Shown: positions 34,639-43,414, counted from the first letter of the stretch. The stretch is DNA of 64,000 nt from Bradyrhizobium sp. Y36 (GCF_002531575.1 NZ_NWTI01000019.1:62001-126000); one strand, 5' to 3'. The notes: generated from the letters alone by a model not told the origin. Made by a program: numbers and translations.

Positions 34639-35673
34639 TCAGAGCTTGCGCTGCAGCCGATCGGCAACCCGCGCGGCGATCTCCGCCGGCGCCTCGTCCG
34701 GGTAAGGATACACCGAGCTGACATTGATCTCGCCGAGTACATAGCTGTCTGTCCCGTCGGGAAGGACCGGACCAAGCATGAAGTCGGCGTCCCAGATCAT
34801 CGGCAGGTCACCTCGCGCGATGTCTAGCAACGCGGTCAGCTGCGGTGTCCACTCCTCTTCCATCAGGCGACGCAGCCGCTGGAAGCGCGGGTCTGCGTTG
34901 GACGTGTACAGCCGCGGTCCGGCCTCGGAACGTGCGGTCGGCGAGTCGACCAGGGCTTTGACTTTGTGGTGGCCGAAGCCGGCGCAGCGATCACTTGCCA
35001 TATAGCAGCGCATCACACCTTCGCTCAAGCGAGGCTGGAACGGCTGATCGATCACGCTGCCGCTTTCGAAATACTCGGCGCAACGGCGGACAAAATCATC
35101 CAGCGCCAGTTCCTCGGATCCGTCCCTGGTCGCGTCAAGCACCTTGATCATCGGGGAGCCCGGCAGCCTCTCGACTTTCCAGACGCCCTGACCGCCGTTG
35201 CCCCGGTTGCGCTTGATCACCCGCGGCCCGGTGGCGAGGCGTGTCGGCAACTCGGCGCGCATGGCCGCGGCGGTTTGATATAGAGCCGTGTCGCATCCCC
35301 ACCCCATCGAGCGGGTACGATAGAGGACCTCCTTGGTGCCCATCTTGAGAATGACGTCCGGATGAGCGCTGACCCACACGCCGCGTGCGGCGACGTCCCG
35401 CAGCAGCGCGTCGAGATCGGCGCGATTTCGACCGTCTTGAATAGGGTTAACCCAGACCAGCACCCCGTCCGCCGCGAGCAACTGATGCCGCACCTCCTCA
35501 GCGAAACTTTCATCGTAGATCGCGGGGCGTGCCTCGATGCCGAGTGCGGCGAGGGCTTCGAAGAGGTGCACGAAGCGGCTGTTCCGCGGGTTGGCGTCCT
35601 GGCGCGCTGCAGCGTCGCCGCGGGAGAGAATGGCCACGGAAGGTCGAGAAGAGGGCTGTCGTTCGGTAGTCAT
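34639..35673 (-). CDS. ATP-grasp protein of the Cj0069 family
   Basis: A 344-residue protein of the Cj0069 family with ATP-grasp character: RVIKRNRGNGGQGVWKVERL is the glycine-rich nucleotide loop, and SYVLGEINVSSVYPYPDEAP carries the acidic metal-binding NxS region typical of this fold. The N-terminal part (SVAILSRGDAAARQDANPRN) is the family's conserved start. ATG 35673 has GTGGAG upstream; the longer frame reaches 35757 without evidence. ATP-grasp enzymes form amide or ester bonds, but the substrate of this family is unknown. It leads the operon with fetA and fetB. Confidence 0.87.
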   Translation of the reverse strand: MTTERQPSSRPSVAILSRGDAAARQDANPRNSRFVHLFEALAALGIEARPAIYDESFAEEVRHQLLAADGVLVWVNPIQDGRNRADLDALLRDVAARGVWVSAHPDVILKMGTKEVLYRTRSMGWGCDTALYQTAAAMRAELPTRLATGPRVIKRNRGNGGQGVWKVERLPGSPMIKVLDATRDGSEELALDDFVRRCAEYFESGSVIDQPFQPRLSEGVMRCYMASDRCAGFGHHKVKALVDSPTARSEAGPRLYTSNADPRFQRLRRLMEEEWTPQLTALLDIARGDLPMIWDADFMLGPVLPDGTDSYVLGEINVSSVYPYPDEAPAEIAARVADRLQRKL

Positions 35674-36147
35674 GCGCAAGCTCCACGGATGGCGTGCTGC
35701 GCAGAGCTTGGACCGAGGCCTCACGGGGAGTCTGCTTTGTCCCCACGCGAGGAACAATAATGCGACCGTCCGCGCGTTTCAAGACGGCGGTCGGCGCTCT
35801 GTTCCTGCCGTGAACCCTTTGCGCGCTGGCTGGCGATCGGCAGGCTCGCTCTGGGCACATGCCGGTTGACAGCCTCCGGGCCTAGGGGTTCTATTTGCGG
35901 ACCGGGGACGGGCGATCTCCCCGTGAGGCGACAAGCCCAAGCATCGCGTCCTGATCACCAAGGGCGCAGCATGCCATTATATACCCCCGATACATCCGAC
36001 GGATTGTCCCGGCCTCGGCACGACGCCTGCGCCGATCGCACCGGTGCGTGCGGGTTGCTGCGTCCGTCCGGGCACCAAGCCGGGATGTAGAGGCAAGATC
36101 GCGAGACCGACTTCGCCTGGGGCAGGGACATGACCAGGAGAACGATC
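35674..36147. other. Divergent promoter region, no gene
   Basis: 474 bases between the ATP-grasp gene (minus) and the PepSY gene (plus). A 39-codon frame from ATG 35971 has no homology that I recognise and weak start signals. The region carries one good promoter candidate, listed separately. AATA- and CCCCC-rich patches (TATATACCCCCGATACATC at about 35978) are present, but I cannot assign them. Confidence 0.5.
35866..35895 (+). promoter_or_regulatory. Candidate sigma-70 promoter, TTGACA-N18-TCTATT
   Basis: A perfect -35 TTGACA (35866-35871) and, after 18 bases, TCTATT (35890-35895, four of six matches). It faces the PepSY gene 250 bases away. The spacer holds GCCTCCGG, also present in the operator-like region before the copper operon (27593-27600), a weak hint of a shared metal-responsive regulator. 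Confidence 0.4.
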
Positions 36148-36381
36148 ATGCAGCCATCAACAATCTTCAGCACAATTCTATTGCTTGCGATCGCAGCCGG
36201 GCCGACGAGCGCATACGCCCTCACGCAGGAAGAACTCGTCGCCAGGATCCAGGCGGCCGGCTACGCGCAGGTCAGCGACATCAAGGCGACCGCCGAGGGT
36301 ATCACGGCCAAGGCGGTGAAGAACGGCAAGGCGGTGACGCTCGTCGTCGACAGCAGCGGCCAGGTCAAAGAGCGACACTGA
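36148..36381 (+). CDS. Small exported PepSY-like protein
   Basis: A 77-residue exported protein. The signal peptide TIFSTILLLAIAAGPTSAYA precedes a single PepSY-like module (LTQEELVARIQAAGYAQVSD then AKAVKNGKAVTLVVDSSGQV). PepSY domains act as inhibitors or sensors at the cell envelope. ATG 36148 has AGGAGA six bases upstream, better than ATG 36130. It is followed by the DUF1259 gene after 44 bases and probably shares its transcript. Confidence 0.82.
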   Translation: MQPSTIFSTILLLAIAAGPTSAYALTQEELVARIQAAGYAQVSDIKATAEGITAKAVKNGKAVTLVVDSSGQVKERH

Positions 36382-36425
36382 GACAAGGCCTCGATCTCGC
36401 AAAATGAGCTCAAGGGAGCATATCC

Positions 36426-37313
36426 ATGCGAAAGACAATCTTGGCGCTGATGGGTATCGGCGCGTGCTATTTCGCGAGCGCTCACGCGCAGGGCATCGAC
36501 TGGCAGCAGGTCGATGAAACGCTGGGCCGCAAGCCTGTCGTCGCGGACGATGTCCATCGCTACGGCTTTGCCCGCACCGATCTCTCCGTGACCTTGGACG
36601 GGGTGACGATCAAGCCTGCGCTCGCGCTCGGCGGCTGGGTCGCGTTCAAGCCCGCGCATGGCGGCGCGATGGTCATGGGCGATCTCGTGCTGCTCGAGAC
36701 CGAGATCAATCCCGTCATGGCCAAGATGATCGCGAGCGGTCTTGCGATCACCGCCGTGCACAATCATCTGCTAAGGGCGAGTCCGGCCACGTTCTACATG
36801 CACGTCGCCGGACACGGAGACCCCGCCAAGCTGGCCTCCGCGATCCATGACGCGCTTGCCGAAAGCAGGACGCCGCAGACGGTCGCGGCGCCGGCGACCC
36901 CGGCGCCGCCGATCGATCTCGATACGGCCAGGCTCGAAGAGATCATCGGCGTCAAAGGGCAGGCCAATGGCGGCGTCTACCAGTTCAACGTCAAGCGGCG
37001 GGACCCGATCACCGAAGACGGCATGCCGCTGACGCCAGTCGCTGCGATGGGCGTTGCGATCGCCATCAATTTCCAGCCGACCGGGGCAGGCAAGGCTGCC
37101 ATCACCGGTGATTTCGTGCTGACCGGCGACGAGGTGAATCCGGTCATCGTGGCGCTGCGCACGCACGGCATCGAAGTGACGGCGCTGCACAGCCACATGC
37201 TGGATGAACAGCCGCGGCTGTTCTTCATGCATTTCTGGGCCAACGACGACGCGATCAAGCTGGCGAATGGCCTGCGTGCCGCGCTCGACAAGACGGCCAG
37301 CACGAAGAGCTGA
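36426..37313 (+). CDS. Exported DUF1259 (LppY/LpqO-like) protein
   Basis: A 295-residue exported protein with two tandem DUF1259 repeats. Repeat one covers about residues 24-152 (IDWQQVDETLGRKPVVADDV ... HNHLLRASPATFYMHVAGHG) and repeat two about 158-292 (VYQFNVKRRDPITEDGMPLT ... HSHMLDEQPRLFFMHFW). Both carry a His-x-His pattern and an FMH or FYMH motif that could bind metal. The signal peptide KTILALMGIGACYFASAHAQ is at the N-terminus. The family is uncharacterised; members occur near metal genes. It follows the PepSY gene in the same direction. Confidence 0.9.
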   Translation: MRKTILALMGIGACYFASAHAQGIDWQQVDETLGRKPVVADDVHRYGFARTDLSVTLDGVTIKPALALGGWVAFKPAHGGAMVMGDLVLLETEINPVMAKMIASGLAITAVHNHLLRASPATFYMHVAGHGDPAKLASAIHDALAESRTPQTVAAPATPAPPIDLDTARLEEIIGVKGQANGGVYQFNVKRRDPITEDGMPLTPVAAMGVAIAINFQPTGAGKAAITGDFVLTGDEVNPVIVALRTHGIEVTALHSHMLDEQPRLFFMHFWANDDAIKLANGLRAALDKTASTKS

Positions 37314-37324
37314 GCAGGCCGCCG

Positions 37325-37639
37325 CTATCTGCGACCCTTGGCGGGCGCGCCGCCCTCGCGGGGTGAGATGCGGCGCACCTGATCGAGGTAAAATGAACCA
37401 TCAACCAGCGGCGCCCAACCGGCGGACGGAAACTGTCGAGCTCTCGCAACGGTTGTTCTCGATAAGCCGACGTCCGCGAGCAACCGGTCGTCCAATTCGA
37501 GTAGCTCGTGGTATTGGCGGCGCCGCGTTATTTCGTTCAGGAGAGCGAGCGGCAATCTCCAGAACCATCTGAGATCTGGAGAAGGGCCGTAAGTTGCGCC
37601 GGCTGTATCGATTGAGGCAGTGGTGCTGTCGCAAGACAT
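37325..37639 (-). CDS. DUF1127-containing small protein
   Basis: A 104-residue protein with the DUF1127 motif RRRQYHELLELDDRLLADVG near residues 38-57, here extended by an N-terminal Ser/Thr-rich tail and a C-terminal basic tail. DUF1127 proteins (YjiS-like) bind RNA or act in stress adaptation in alphaproteobacteria and are often very strongly induced. A near-perfect ribosome-binding site, GGAGGTG, precedes the ATG at 37639. It is convergent with the DUF1259 gene across an 11-base gap. Confidence 0.87.
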   Translation of the reverse strand: MSCDSTTASIDTAGATYGPSPDLRWFWRLPLALLNEITRRRQYHELLELDDRLLADVGLSRTTVARARQFPSAGWAPLVDGSFYLDQVRRISPREGGAPAKGRR

Positions 37640-37991
37640 GTTTCACCTCCAAAACGGAGCGAAACAACGCTTGGCTCGAGAGCTGATCGGGCGGTTGTAT
37701 GTGGCCCGAAGCCAATCGCTAACATGCTCCGCCTCGGCGCACAAGCGACCCGGCAGCGTGCGATCCGATACCGGTGATGTCTTCCGCTGAATATCGCACT
37801 GACGTGTGAACAGGCTCATACGATCGACCGCAGCTCGCTCCTATCGTTTCGGCCGCGCCACGGTGCGTTCTTAGCGTTTCTCCGTTTGCCCCGGGAATGC
37901 CCTCTGGCGCCGCCGACCCCTGTGGAACGTAAGGCGGCCTGACCGAACGTCGGGTGTGCTGCGGCATTAGCGCCTCGAAAGGAGCTTTCCC
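37640..37991. other. Divergent intergenic region, no gene
   Basis: 352 bases between the DUF1127 gene (minus) and the GMC oxidoreductase gene (plus). Open frames crossing it are shadows of the neighbours. I found no EcfG-type match for the DUF1127 gene and no convincing sigma-70 pair. The GMC gene has AAAGGAG seven bases before its ATG. Confidence 0.5.
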
Positions 37992-40400
37992 ATGCTGACC
38001 TTTCTTCAACACGACCCTTCCATCCCCGTCGACATACAGGACACGGATTTCACGCGCGATCTGCTCGGCAGATACGTGTGCAGCACAATCGACGAGGCGG
38101 TGAACAACGGCGGGAGACCGTTCGACGTCGTGGTGATTGGCGCCGGGATGTTCGGCGCGTATGCGGCCAACAGGATCTATCGTAAGGGTGCCGACCAGAA
38201 CCTTCGGGTGCTCCTGCTTGATGCGGGAGGCTATCTTGCCCCGACGCATGTGCAGAACATGCCGCATCTCGGCCTGAATGCGCCGGACACCGTCTTGGTG
38301 ACCCGCAATGATCAGGATCGCGGTGCGCGCAACGGTGTCTGGGGCATTCCCTGGCACAGCAACGAGCCGTTCACCGGCCTCGCTTACTGCCCCGGAGGAC
38401 GCTCTCTATTCTGGGGCGGCTGGGCGCCGCGGCTCATGCCGGCCGACCTCGCGACGTGGCCCAATGACGTGCGCGCCTTTCTGACGGCGACCTACCCCGA
38501 CGTGGAGCGCGAGATCGGCGTGCAGGACAAGGCGGACTATCTATCGGGCCCGCTCAATACGGCGCTCAACGCGCAGTTGCAGGCGGTGGCGTCAGGCACG
38601 AGCGCGATCATGCCTGACGTGACGTTGGACGTTGTCGAAGAAGCTCCGATCGCGGTGCAGGCGAGCGCCCCGGGCCCTGGGCTCTTTTCGTTCGACAAGT
38701 TCAGCAGCGGCCCCTTGCTGCTCGAAAGTATCCGGGACGATATCGCCAGGCGCTGGACGTTGAACGATAACTCGCGGCGGCGCTTCTTCCTCGTTCCAAG
38801 GTGCCACGTGATACGGCTACGCAATAGCGGAGGCAAGGTCACCGGGATCGACCTGACCTACAATGGTCAGTTTCGATCGCTTTCTGCTCCGTTCAACCTC
38901 AGTCCCGATTGTCAGGTCGTGGTCGCCGCGGGAACGATCGAGACCACGCGATTGGCCATCGAGTCGTTTCCCGTGACGCGGGGCGCCTACAGCATGGGTG
39001 CCAATTTCATGGCGCATCTGCGCACGAATCTCACGGTGCGTGTCAAGCGCAGCGCGCTTGGGCTTGCCGCGGCCACAACGCTTGAACAGGGCGGCGCGAT
39101 CGTGCGCGGCGAGATCAGAAATCCGGACGGAAGCAAACGGCGCTATCATGTCCAGGTGCTGGCATCGGCCGAGAAGGGACAGAATCCGGAAGCGACGATG
39201 TGGACGATGGTGCCCGACATCGACCTCTTGCGAAACCTGCTTTCCAACGAGGATCCCGACTGGGTGGCTATCGTCTTCCGCGGCCTGGGAGAGATGGACG
39301 GCGACAGGACGGCCGGCCCGGGCGGCACCACGAGTTTCGTCAATCTGACCAATGCATCCGACCCGCTTCAGAACGATGGCATGAGCGCGCGTGCGTGGGT
39401 CAATTTCGCGCCGACGTCGAATGACCGTGCGGCATGGGTCAAGCTCGCCGCCGCAGCCGTCGAGCTGGCCAAACGGCTCGGCAAGACCGCCGGAGACGTC
39501 GAATATTTGTACAACGGCGGTTGGCAGAGCGCACCTCCACCTGATCCGTTTGCTGTCACCAAGGACCAGCTCGGCAACACCCATCATGAAGCGGGCACGC
39601 TGTGGATGGGCGACGACTCGTCCACGTCGATTACAGACCCCACCGGAAAATTCCATCATATCTCGAACGCCTATGTTGCCGGCCCTGCCTTGTTCCCCAC
39701 GGTCGGCTCCGCGAACCCGTCATTGACGGGCCTTGCGCTCGCGCGTCTGACGAGCACGGCGGTGGTTACGGCATTGACACCGGCGCTTTCGGCGCGTTCC
39801 AAATCGCTGTACGCCGGGAGCCTGGCGGACTGGCAGATGTCGGGAGCCGGAAGCTTCCTTCAGGTGTACGACATCCTCGAGTCCGTCGGGGGGCCCGGCT
39901 TGCTCTGGTACACGCGCGAGAGCTTCTCCGACTTCGTGCTCGAGCTCGAATGGCAATACGCGAACCGCACCGACAACTCCGGTGTGTTCATCCGCGTGCC
40001 CAACTTGAACAGCTCGAATCCAAACGATTGGACGGCCGCAATCGACCAGAGCTACGAGATCCAGATCGATCCGCGCGGGTACAATTCCGAAAAGGCCATG
40101 GAGAACGATCCGTTGCGCAGCACCGGCGCGATCTACAACGTCAATGCGCCGATCCGCACCGATGTTGCGAAGGGCCCCTGGCAGTGGAACACGTTCGTCA
40201 TCGAGGCGGTCGGCAGCCGCATCAAGGTGACGCTGAACGATGTGGTGGTGAACGACTTCACCGATCCCAGGCCGAGGTCCCTGCGCGGTCACGTCGCGCT
40301 GCAAAACCACCACGATGGTTCGAAGGTGCAATTCCGCAACATCCGCATCAAGGCGGTGGTGCCGGGTGTCACTGAGTTGCCCGTCGCCAGGGTCGCTTAG
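37992..40400 (+). CDS. GMC oxidoreductase fused to 3-keto-disaccharide hydrolase domain
   Basis: An 802-residue two-domain enzyme. Residues 1 to about 595 form a GMC flavoprotein: the FAD-binding VVVIGAGMFGAYAANRIYRK (about residues 46-65), CPGGRSLFWGGWAPRLMP, and the C-terminal catalytic block NTHHEAGTLWMGDDSSTSIT then GPALFPTVGSANPSLTGLAL. Residues about 605-795 are a DUF1080 domain: GPGLLWYTRESFSDFVLELE, NSGVFIRVPNLNSSN, YEIQIDPRGYNSE, ending with HVALQNHHDGSKVQFRNIRI. DUF1080 proteins cleave 3-keto-glycosides, and some GMC enzymes make them by oxidising C3 of sugars, so both steps may occur in one chain. No signal peptide is visible. I know of no named example of this fusion. Confidence 0.92.
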   Translation: MLTFLQHDPSIPVDIQDTDFTRDLLGRYVCSTIDEAVNNGGRPFDVVVIGAGMFGAYAANRIYRKGADQNLRVLLLDAGGYLAPTHVQNMPHLGLNAPDTVLVTRNDQDRGARNGVWGIPWHSNEPFTGLAYCPGGRSLFWGGWAPRLMPADLATWPNDVRAFLTATYPDVEREIGVQDKADYLSGPLNTALNAQLQAVASGTSAIMPDVTLDVVEEAPIAVQASAPGPGLFSFDKFSSGPLLLESIRDDIARRWTLNDNSRRRFFLVPRCHVIRLRNSGGKVTGIDLTYNGQFRSLSAPFNLSPDCQVVVAAGTIETTRLAIESFPVTRGAYSMGANFMAHLRTNLTVRVKRSALGLAAATTLEQGGAIVRGEIRNPDGSKRRYHVQVLASAEKGQNPEATMWTMVPDIDLLRNLLSNEDPDWVAIVFRGLGEMDGDRTAGPGGTTSFVNLTNASDPLQNDGMSARAWVNFAPTSNDRAAWVKLAAAAVELAKRLGKTAGDVEYLYNGGWQSAPPPDPFAVTKDQLGNTHHEAGTLWMGDDSSTSITDPTGKFHHISNAYVAGPALFPTVGSANPSLTGLALARLTSTAVVTALTPALSARSKSLYAGSLADWQMSGAGSFLQVYDILESVGGPGLLWYTRESFSDFVLELEWQYANRTDNSGVFIRVPNLNSSNPNDWTAAIDQSYEIQIDPRGYNSEKAMENDPLRSTGAIYNVNAPIRTDVAKGPWQWNTFVIEAVGSRIKVTLNDVVVNDFTDPRPRSLRGHVALQNHHDGSKVQFRNIRIKAVVPGVTELPVARVA

Positions 40401-40520
40401 TGTCTTCAGGCCCCACGCTGGCGGCCGCTGGGTTCGCGATCGCGACGGCGTGGGGCTGGTCGTGGCTGAAAGGCAGATATGACGGCCTTGTCTGTCCGAG
40501 CCGGTGATCATGCCCCGCCG

Positions 40521-40928
40521 CTACGGCTGCGGAGGATAGCGCTCGAACGTCGGCAGTTGGTGCGCGTGCTCCATCCAGCGCAGGCGCTCGGCGACCTGGA
40601 TGTGCATCGTCGCGGGCACGGCATCGGGATCGTCGTAAGTCGCGCTCTGGATGTCGATGACGCCGGGCATCAGGCTGGCATTGACGTAGAACAGGCCGGT
40701 GCCGCAGTCGCCGCAAAAGTGCCGCCGGCCGTGTTCCGAGGAGTGGTACACCTTCGGCTCGCCTTTGGTCACCTTGACGGCGCCGTCTGCATACATCGTC
40801 CAGCCGACGACCGGCGCGCCGGCGTGGAGCCGGCAATCGCGGCAGTGGCACAGCGCGTGCACGATCGCCTCGCCCTCGACCTCGTAACGGATTGCGCCGC
40901 AGTGACAGCCGCCGGTGATGGTGCTCAT
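40521..40928 (-). CDS. GFA-family zinc protein
   Basis: A 135-residue GFA (glutathione-dependent formaldehyde-activating type) protein. The zinc ligands appear as GGCHCGAIRYEVEG, ALCHCRDCRLHAG and HFCGDCGTGLFYVN, three CxC or CxxC clusters as in the family. Most members have no proven substrate; glutathione adducts or aldehydes are the usual suggestion. It stands alone on the minus strand, between the GMC-DUF1080 gene and the arsenic operon. Confidence 0.94.
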   Translation of the reverse strand: MSTITGGCHCGAIRYEVEGEAIVHALCHCRDCRLHAGAPVVGWTMYADGAVKVTKGEPKVYHSSEHGRRHFCGDCGTGLFYVNASLMPGVIDIQSATYDDPDAVPATMHIQVAERLRWMEHAHQLPTFERYPPQP

Positions 40929-41054
40929 GCGTTCCTCCCGATAGCAGGCCGGTTCGGTGGACCGATAGCGCGCGAGACCTGCGGCTTCAACGGCGCAATC
41001 GATTTGCGATTGCGTCCTACTGTCGCGTGACAGCTCCCGCCATGACGGTGGCGC

Positions 41055-41456
41055 CTAGCGCGCTTCGACCACCTCGCCGTCTTCCTTGACGAACCGGCCG
41101 ACCGGGTTATCCAGCAGATCGATGACCGCTTCCGAGGGCCGGCACAATCGCACGCCTTTCGCCGTCACCACGATCGGGCGGTTGATCAGGATGGGATGCG
41201 CGAGCATCTGATCGATCAGCTCGTCATCGGTCCATTTGGGGTCGTCGAGGCCGATGTCGCGGAACGGCGTGCCTTTCTCGCGCAGCAGCGCGCGAGCGGA
41301 TATGCCCATCGCCTTGACGAGCTCGATCAGTCTCTCGCGCGACGGCGGCGTCTTCAGATATTCGACGACGACGGGCTCGACGCCGCTCTGCCGGATCATC
41401 GCCAGCGTGTTGCGCGAGGTGCCGCAAGCCGGGTTGTGATAGATCGTGACGCTCAT
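41055..41456 (-). CDS. arsC: Glutaredoxin-dependent arsenate reductase ArsC
   Basis: A 133-residue ArsC of the glutaredoxin/Spx fold. The catalytic Cys11 lies in HNPACGTSRNTL, and the family's arginine-bearing segment is in HPILINRPIVVTAKGVRLCR. It reduces arsenate to arsenite using glutaredoxin/GSH, giving the substrate for efflux. ATG 41456 has GGAGA seven bases upstream. It is the last gene of the arsR-arsC-acr3-arsC operon, so this operon encodes two different arsenate reductase types. Confidence 0.95.
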   Translation of the reverse strand: MSVTIYHNPACGTSRNTLAMIRQSGVEPVVVEYLKTPPSRERLIELVKAMGISARALLREKGTPFRDIGLDDPKWTDDELIDQMLAHPILINRPIVVTAKGVRLCRPSEAVIDLLDNPVGRFVKEDGEVVEAR

Positions 41457-41473
41457 GACCGGGTCTCCACGCT

Positions 41474-42529
41474 TCACCGACGCGCCTCGACGGCCCCCGG
41501 AACCTGACTGCTGCCCGCCTCATACCACCCCCGTGTCGCCTTGACGATGCGGACGACGGACAGCATCACCGGGACTTCGACAAGGACGCCGACCACGGTC
41601 GCCAGCGCCGCGCCGGAGTCGAGGCCGAACAGGCTGATCGCGGCGGCGACCGCCAGCTCGAAGAAATTGCTGGCGCCGATCAAGGCGGCCGGCGCGGCGA
41701 CGCACCAGGCCACGCCGAACCGTCGGCTCAGCCAATAGGCGAGGCCCGCATTGAAATAAACCTGCACCAGAATCGGCACCGCGAGGATGGCGATGACGAG
41801 CGGCTGCCGGACGATCTGCTCACCCTGGAAGCCGAACAGCAGCACCAAGGTCGCGAGCAGCGCCATCAGCGACAGCGGCTGCAGCGTCCGCATGACGCGC
41901 TCGAAGCCGTCGCGGCCGCTTCGCAGCAGCGCCTTGCGCCACAGCTGCGCGACGATCACGGGAACCACGATGTAGAGCAGGACCGAGAGCAGGAGCGTGC
42001 CCCAGGGCACGCTGATCGAGGCCACCCCGAGCAGCAGGCCCACCAGCGGCGCAAACAGGAACACCATGATCACGTCGTTCAGCGCGACCTGGCTCAGCGT
42101 GTAGTGCGGCTCGCCCTCGCACAGATTGGACCACACGAACACCATCGCGGTGCAGGGCGCCGCCGCCAGCAGGATCAAGCCGGCGATGTAGGACGAGATC
42201 TGGCCGGATGGCAGCCATGGTGCGAAGAGGTGGCCGATGAAGAAGGATCCCAGCAGCGCCATCGAGAACGGTTTGACGGCCCAGTTGATGAAAAGGGTCA
42301 CGCCGACGCCGCGCCAATGCTGGCGCACCTCGCCCAACGCGCCGAAGTCGATCTTCAGCAGCATGGGCACGATCATCAGCCAGATCAGCGCGGCGACCGG
42401 CATATTGACCTTGGCCACCTCGGCGGCCGCCACCATGCCGAAAAAGCCGGGCATGACGTGCCCCAATGCCACGCCGACGACGATGCACAGCGCAACCCAC
42501 AGAGTGAGGTATCGTTCGAAAATGCCCAT
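41474..42529 (-). CDS. acr3: ACR3-family arsenite efflux permease
   Basis: A 351-residue permease of the ACR3 (BART) family with about ten transmembrane segments. The conserved thiol region is APCTAMVFVWSNLCEGEPHY, containing the family's essential Cys, and later GASNFFELAVAAAISLFGL is the other family signature. It exports arsenite across the inner membrane. I use ATG 42529; GTG 42535 overlaps the upstream arsC stop and is a possible coupled start. Two arsenate reductases flank it within the operon. Confidence 0.96.
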   Translation of the reverse strand: MGIFERYLTLWVALCIVVGVALGHVMPGFFGMVAAAEVAKVNMPVAALIWLMIVPMLLKIDFGALGEVRQHWRGVGVTLFINWAVKPFSMALLGSFFIGHLFAPWLPSGQISSYIAGLILLAAAPCTAMVFVWSNLCEGEPHYTLSQVALNDVIMVFLFAPLVGLLLGVASISVPWGTLLLSVLLYIVVPVIVAQLWRKALLRSGRDGFERVMRTLQPLSLMALLATLVLLFGFQGEQIVRQPLVIAILAVPILVQVYFNAGLAYWLSRRFGVAWCVAAPAALIGASNFFELAVAAAISLFGLDSGAALATVVGVLVEVPVMLSVVRIVKATRGWYEAGSSQVPGAVEARR

Positions 42530-42531
42530 GG

Positions 42532-43059
42532 TCACGCCACGTCGTTTCTGCCGGATGTTGCGCCGTCGGAGCGGCCGATCTCGCGCAGCCTGGTGCCGAG
42601 CGAGAGCTTGTCGATGCTCCTCAGCGGCAGGTTCACGAAGGTATCGATCCGATTTTTGAGATAGCGGAACGCGGTGACGAACGCCGCCTGCTGTTCCAGG
42701 TCCGACCCCTCTGCTGCGGCAGGATCCTCAATGCCCCAATGCGCCGTCATCGGCTGGCCCGGCCAGATCGGGCAGGCTTCGCCCGCGGCGTTGTCGCAGA
42801 CGGTGAAGACGAAATCCATCACCGGCGCGTCAGGCGCGGCGAACTCCAGCCAGCTCTTCGAGCGCATGCCGTCGATCGGGTAATCCACCGCCTGCAGCGC
42901 GCGCAGCGCCAGCGGATGCACCGCGCCTTTCGGCGTGCTGCCGGCGGAAAACGCCCGAAAGCGGCCGGCGCCGTCCTTCCGCAGGATCGACTCGGCCAGG
43001 ATCGACCGCGCCGAATTGCCGGTGCAAAGGAACAGCACATTGTAGATCTGGTCAGGCAC
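42532..43059 (-). CDS. arsC: LMW-phosphatase-type arsenate reductase ArsC
   Basis: A 175-residue arsenate reductase of the low-molecular-weight tyrosine phosphatase fold. The P-loop VLFLCTGNSARSILAES contains the nucleophilic Cys and the Arg. FVFTVCDNAAGEACPIWPGQ carries the additional redox cysteines. I start at GTG 43059 with GGAGCG five bases upstream, eight bases inside the arsR stop, so it is translationally coupled to arsR. The frame extends upstream only as a shadow of arsR. With the glutaredoxin-type ArsC, the operon can draw on two reductant systems. Confidence 0.93.
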   Translation of the reverse strand: MPDQIYNVLFLCTGNSARSILAESILRKDGAGRFRAFSAGSTPKGAVHPLALRALQAVDYPIDGMRSKSWLEFAAPDAPVMDFVFTVCDNAAGEACPIWPGQPMTAHWGIEDPAAAEGSDLEQQAAFVTAFRYLKNRIDTFVNLPLRSIDKLSLGTRLREIGRSDGATSGRNDVA

Positions 43060-43414
43060 GGCTTCGCTCCTTTCGTTTCGGCGAGCAGCAGGATTGCAGT
43101 GTCTCGACGACGGGATTGCAGACCTCCGGCCGTCCGCCGCAGCAGTCACGCAGCAGGAACAGCGCGACGTCGCGGAATTCGTCGAGATTGGCGCGGTAGA
43201 CGATCGAGCGGCTGTGCCGTTCGGAGGAGACGAGGCGCGCCCGGCTCAGGATCGCCAGATGCGCGGAGAGGGTGTTTTGCGGCACTTCCAGCAGCCGGGC
43301 GAGGTCGCCGGCGGCAAGGCCGCCGGGCTCGTGCCTGACCAGCGTCCGGAATGCTTCCAGGCGGGTCGGTTGGGCCAGCGCGGCGAGAGCGAGGACGGCG
43401 TCTTCGGTTTCCAT
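43052..43414 (-). CDS. arsR: ArsR-family arsenic repressor
   Basis: A 120-residue winged-helix repressor starting METEDAVLALAALAQPTRLE. The DNA-binding helices lie in LARLLEVPQNTLSAHLAILS. Metal-binding cysteines include DCCGGRPEVC near the C-terminus and a further CC in LQSCCSPKRK. This C-terminal Cys cluster is typical of alphaproteobacterial ArsR proteins that sense As(III). ATG 43414 overlaps the dyad CCATA-N10-TATGG in its promoter. It is the first gene of the minus-strand ars operon. Confidence 0.94.
   Translation of the reverse strand: METEDAVLALAALAQPTRLEAFRTLVRHEPGGLAAGDLARLLEVPQNTLSAHLAILSRARLVSSERHSRSIVYRANLDEFRDVALFLLRDCCGGRPEVCNPVVETLQSCCSPKRKERSRA

Noticed and set aside
35971..36090. 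A 39-codon frame starting MPLYTPDTSD in the ATP-grasp/PepSY gap
   Set aside because: No homologue that I recognise, weak start signal, and in a promoter-bearing gap.
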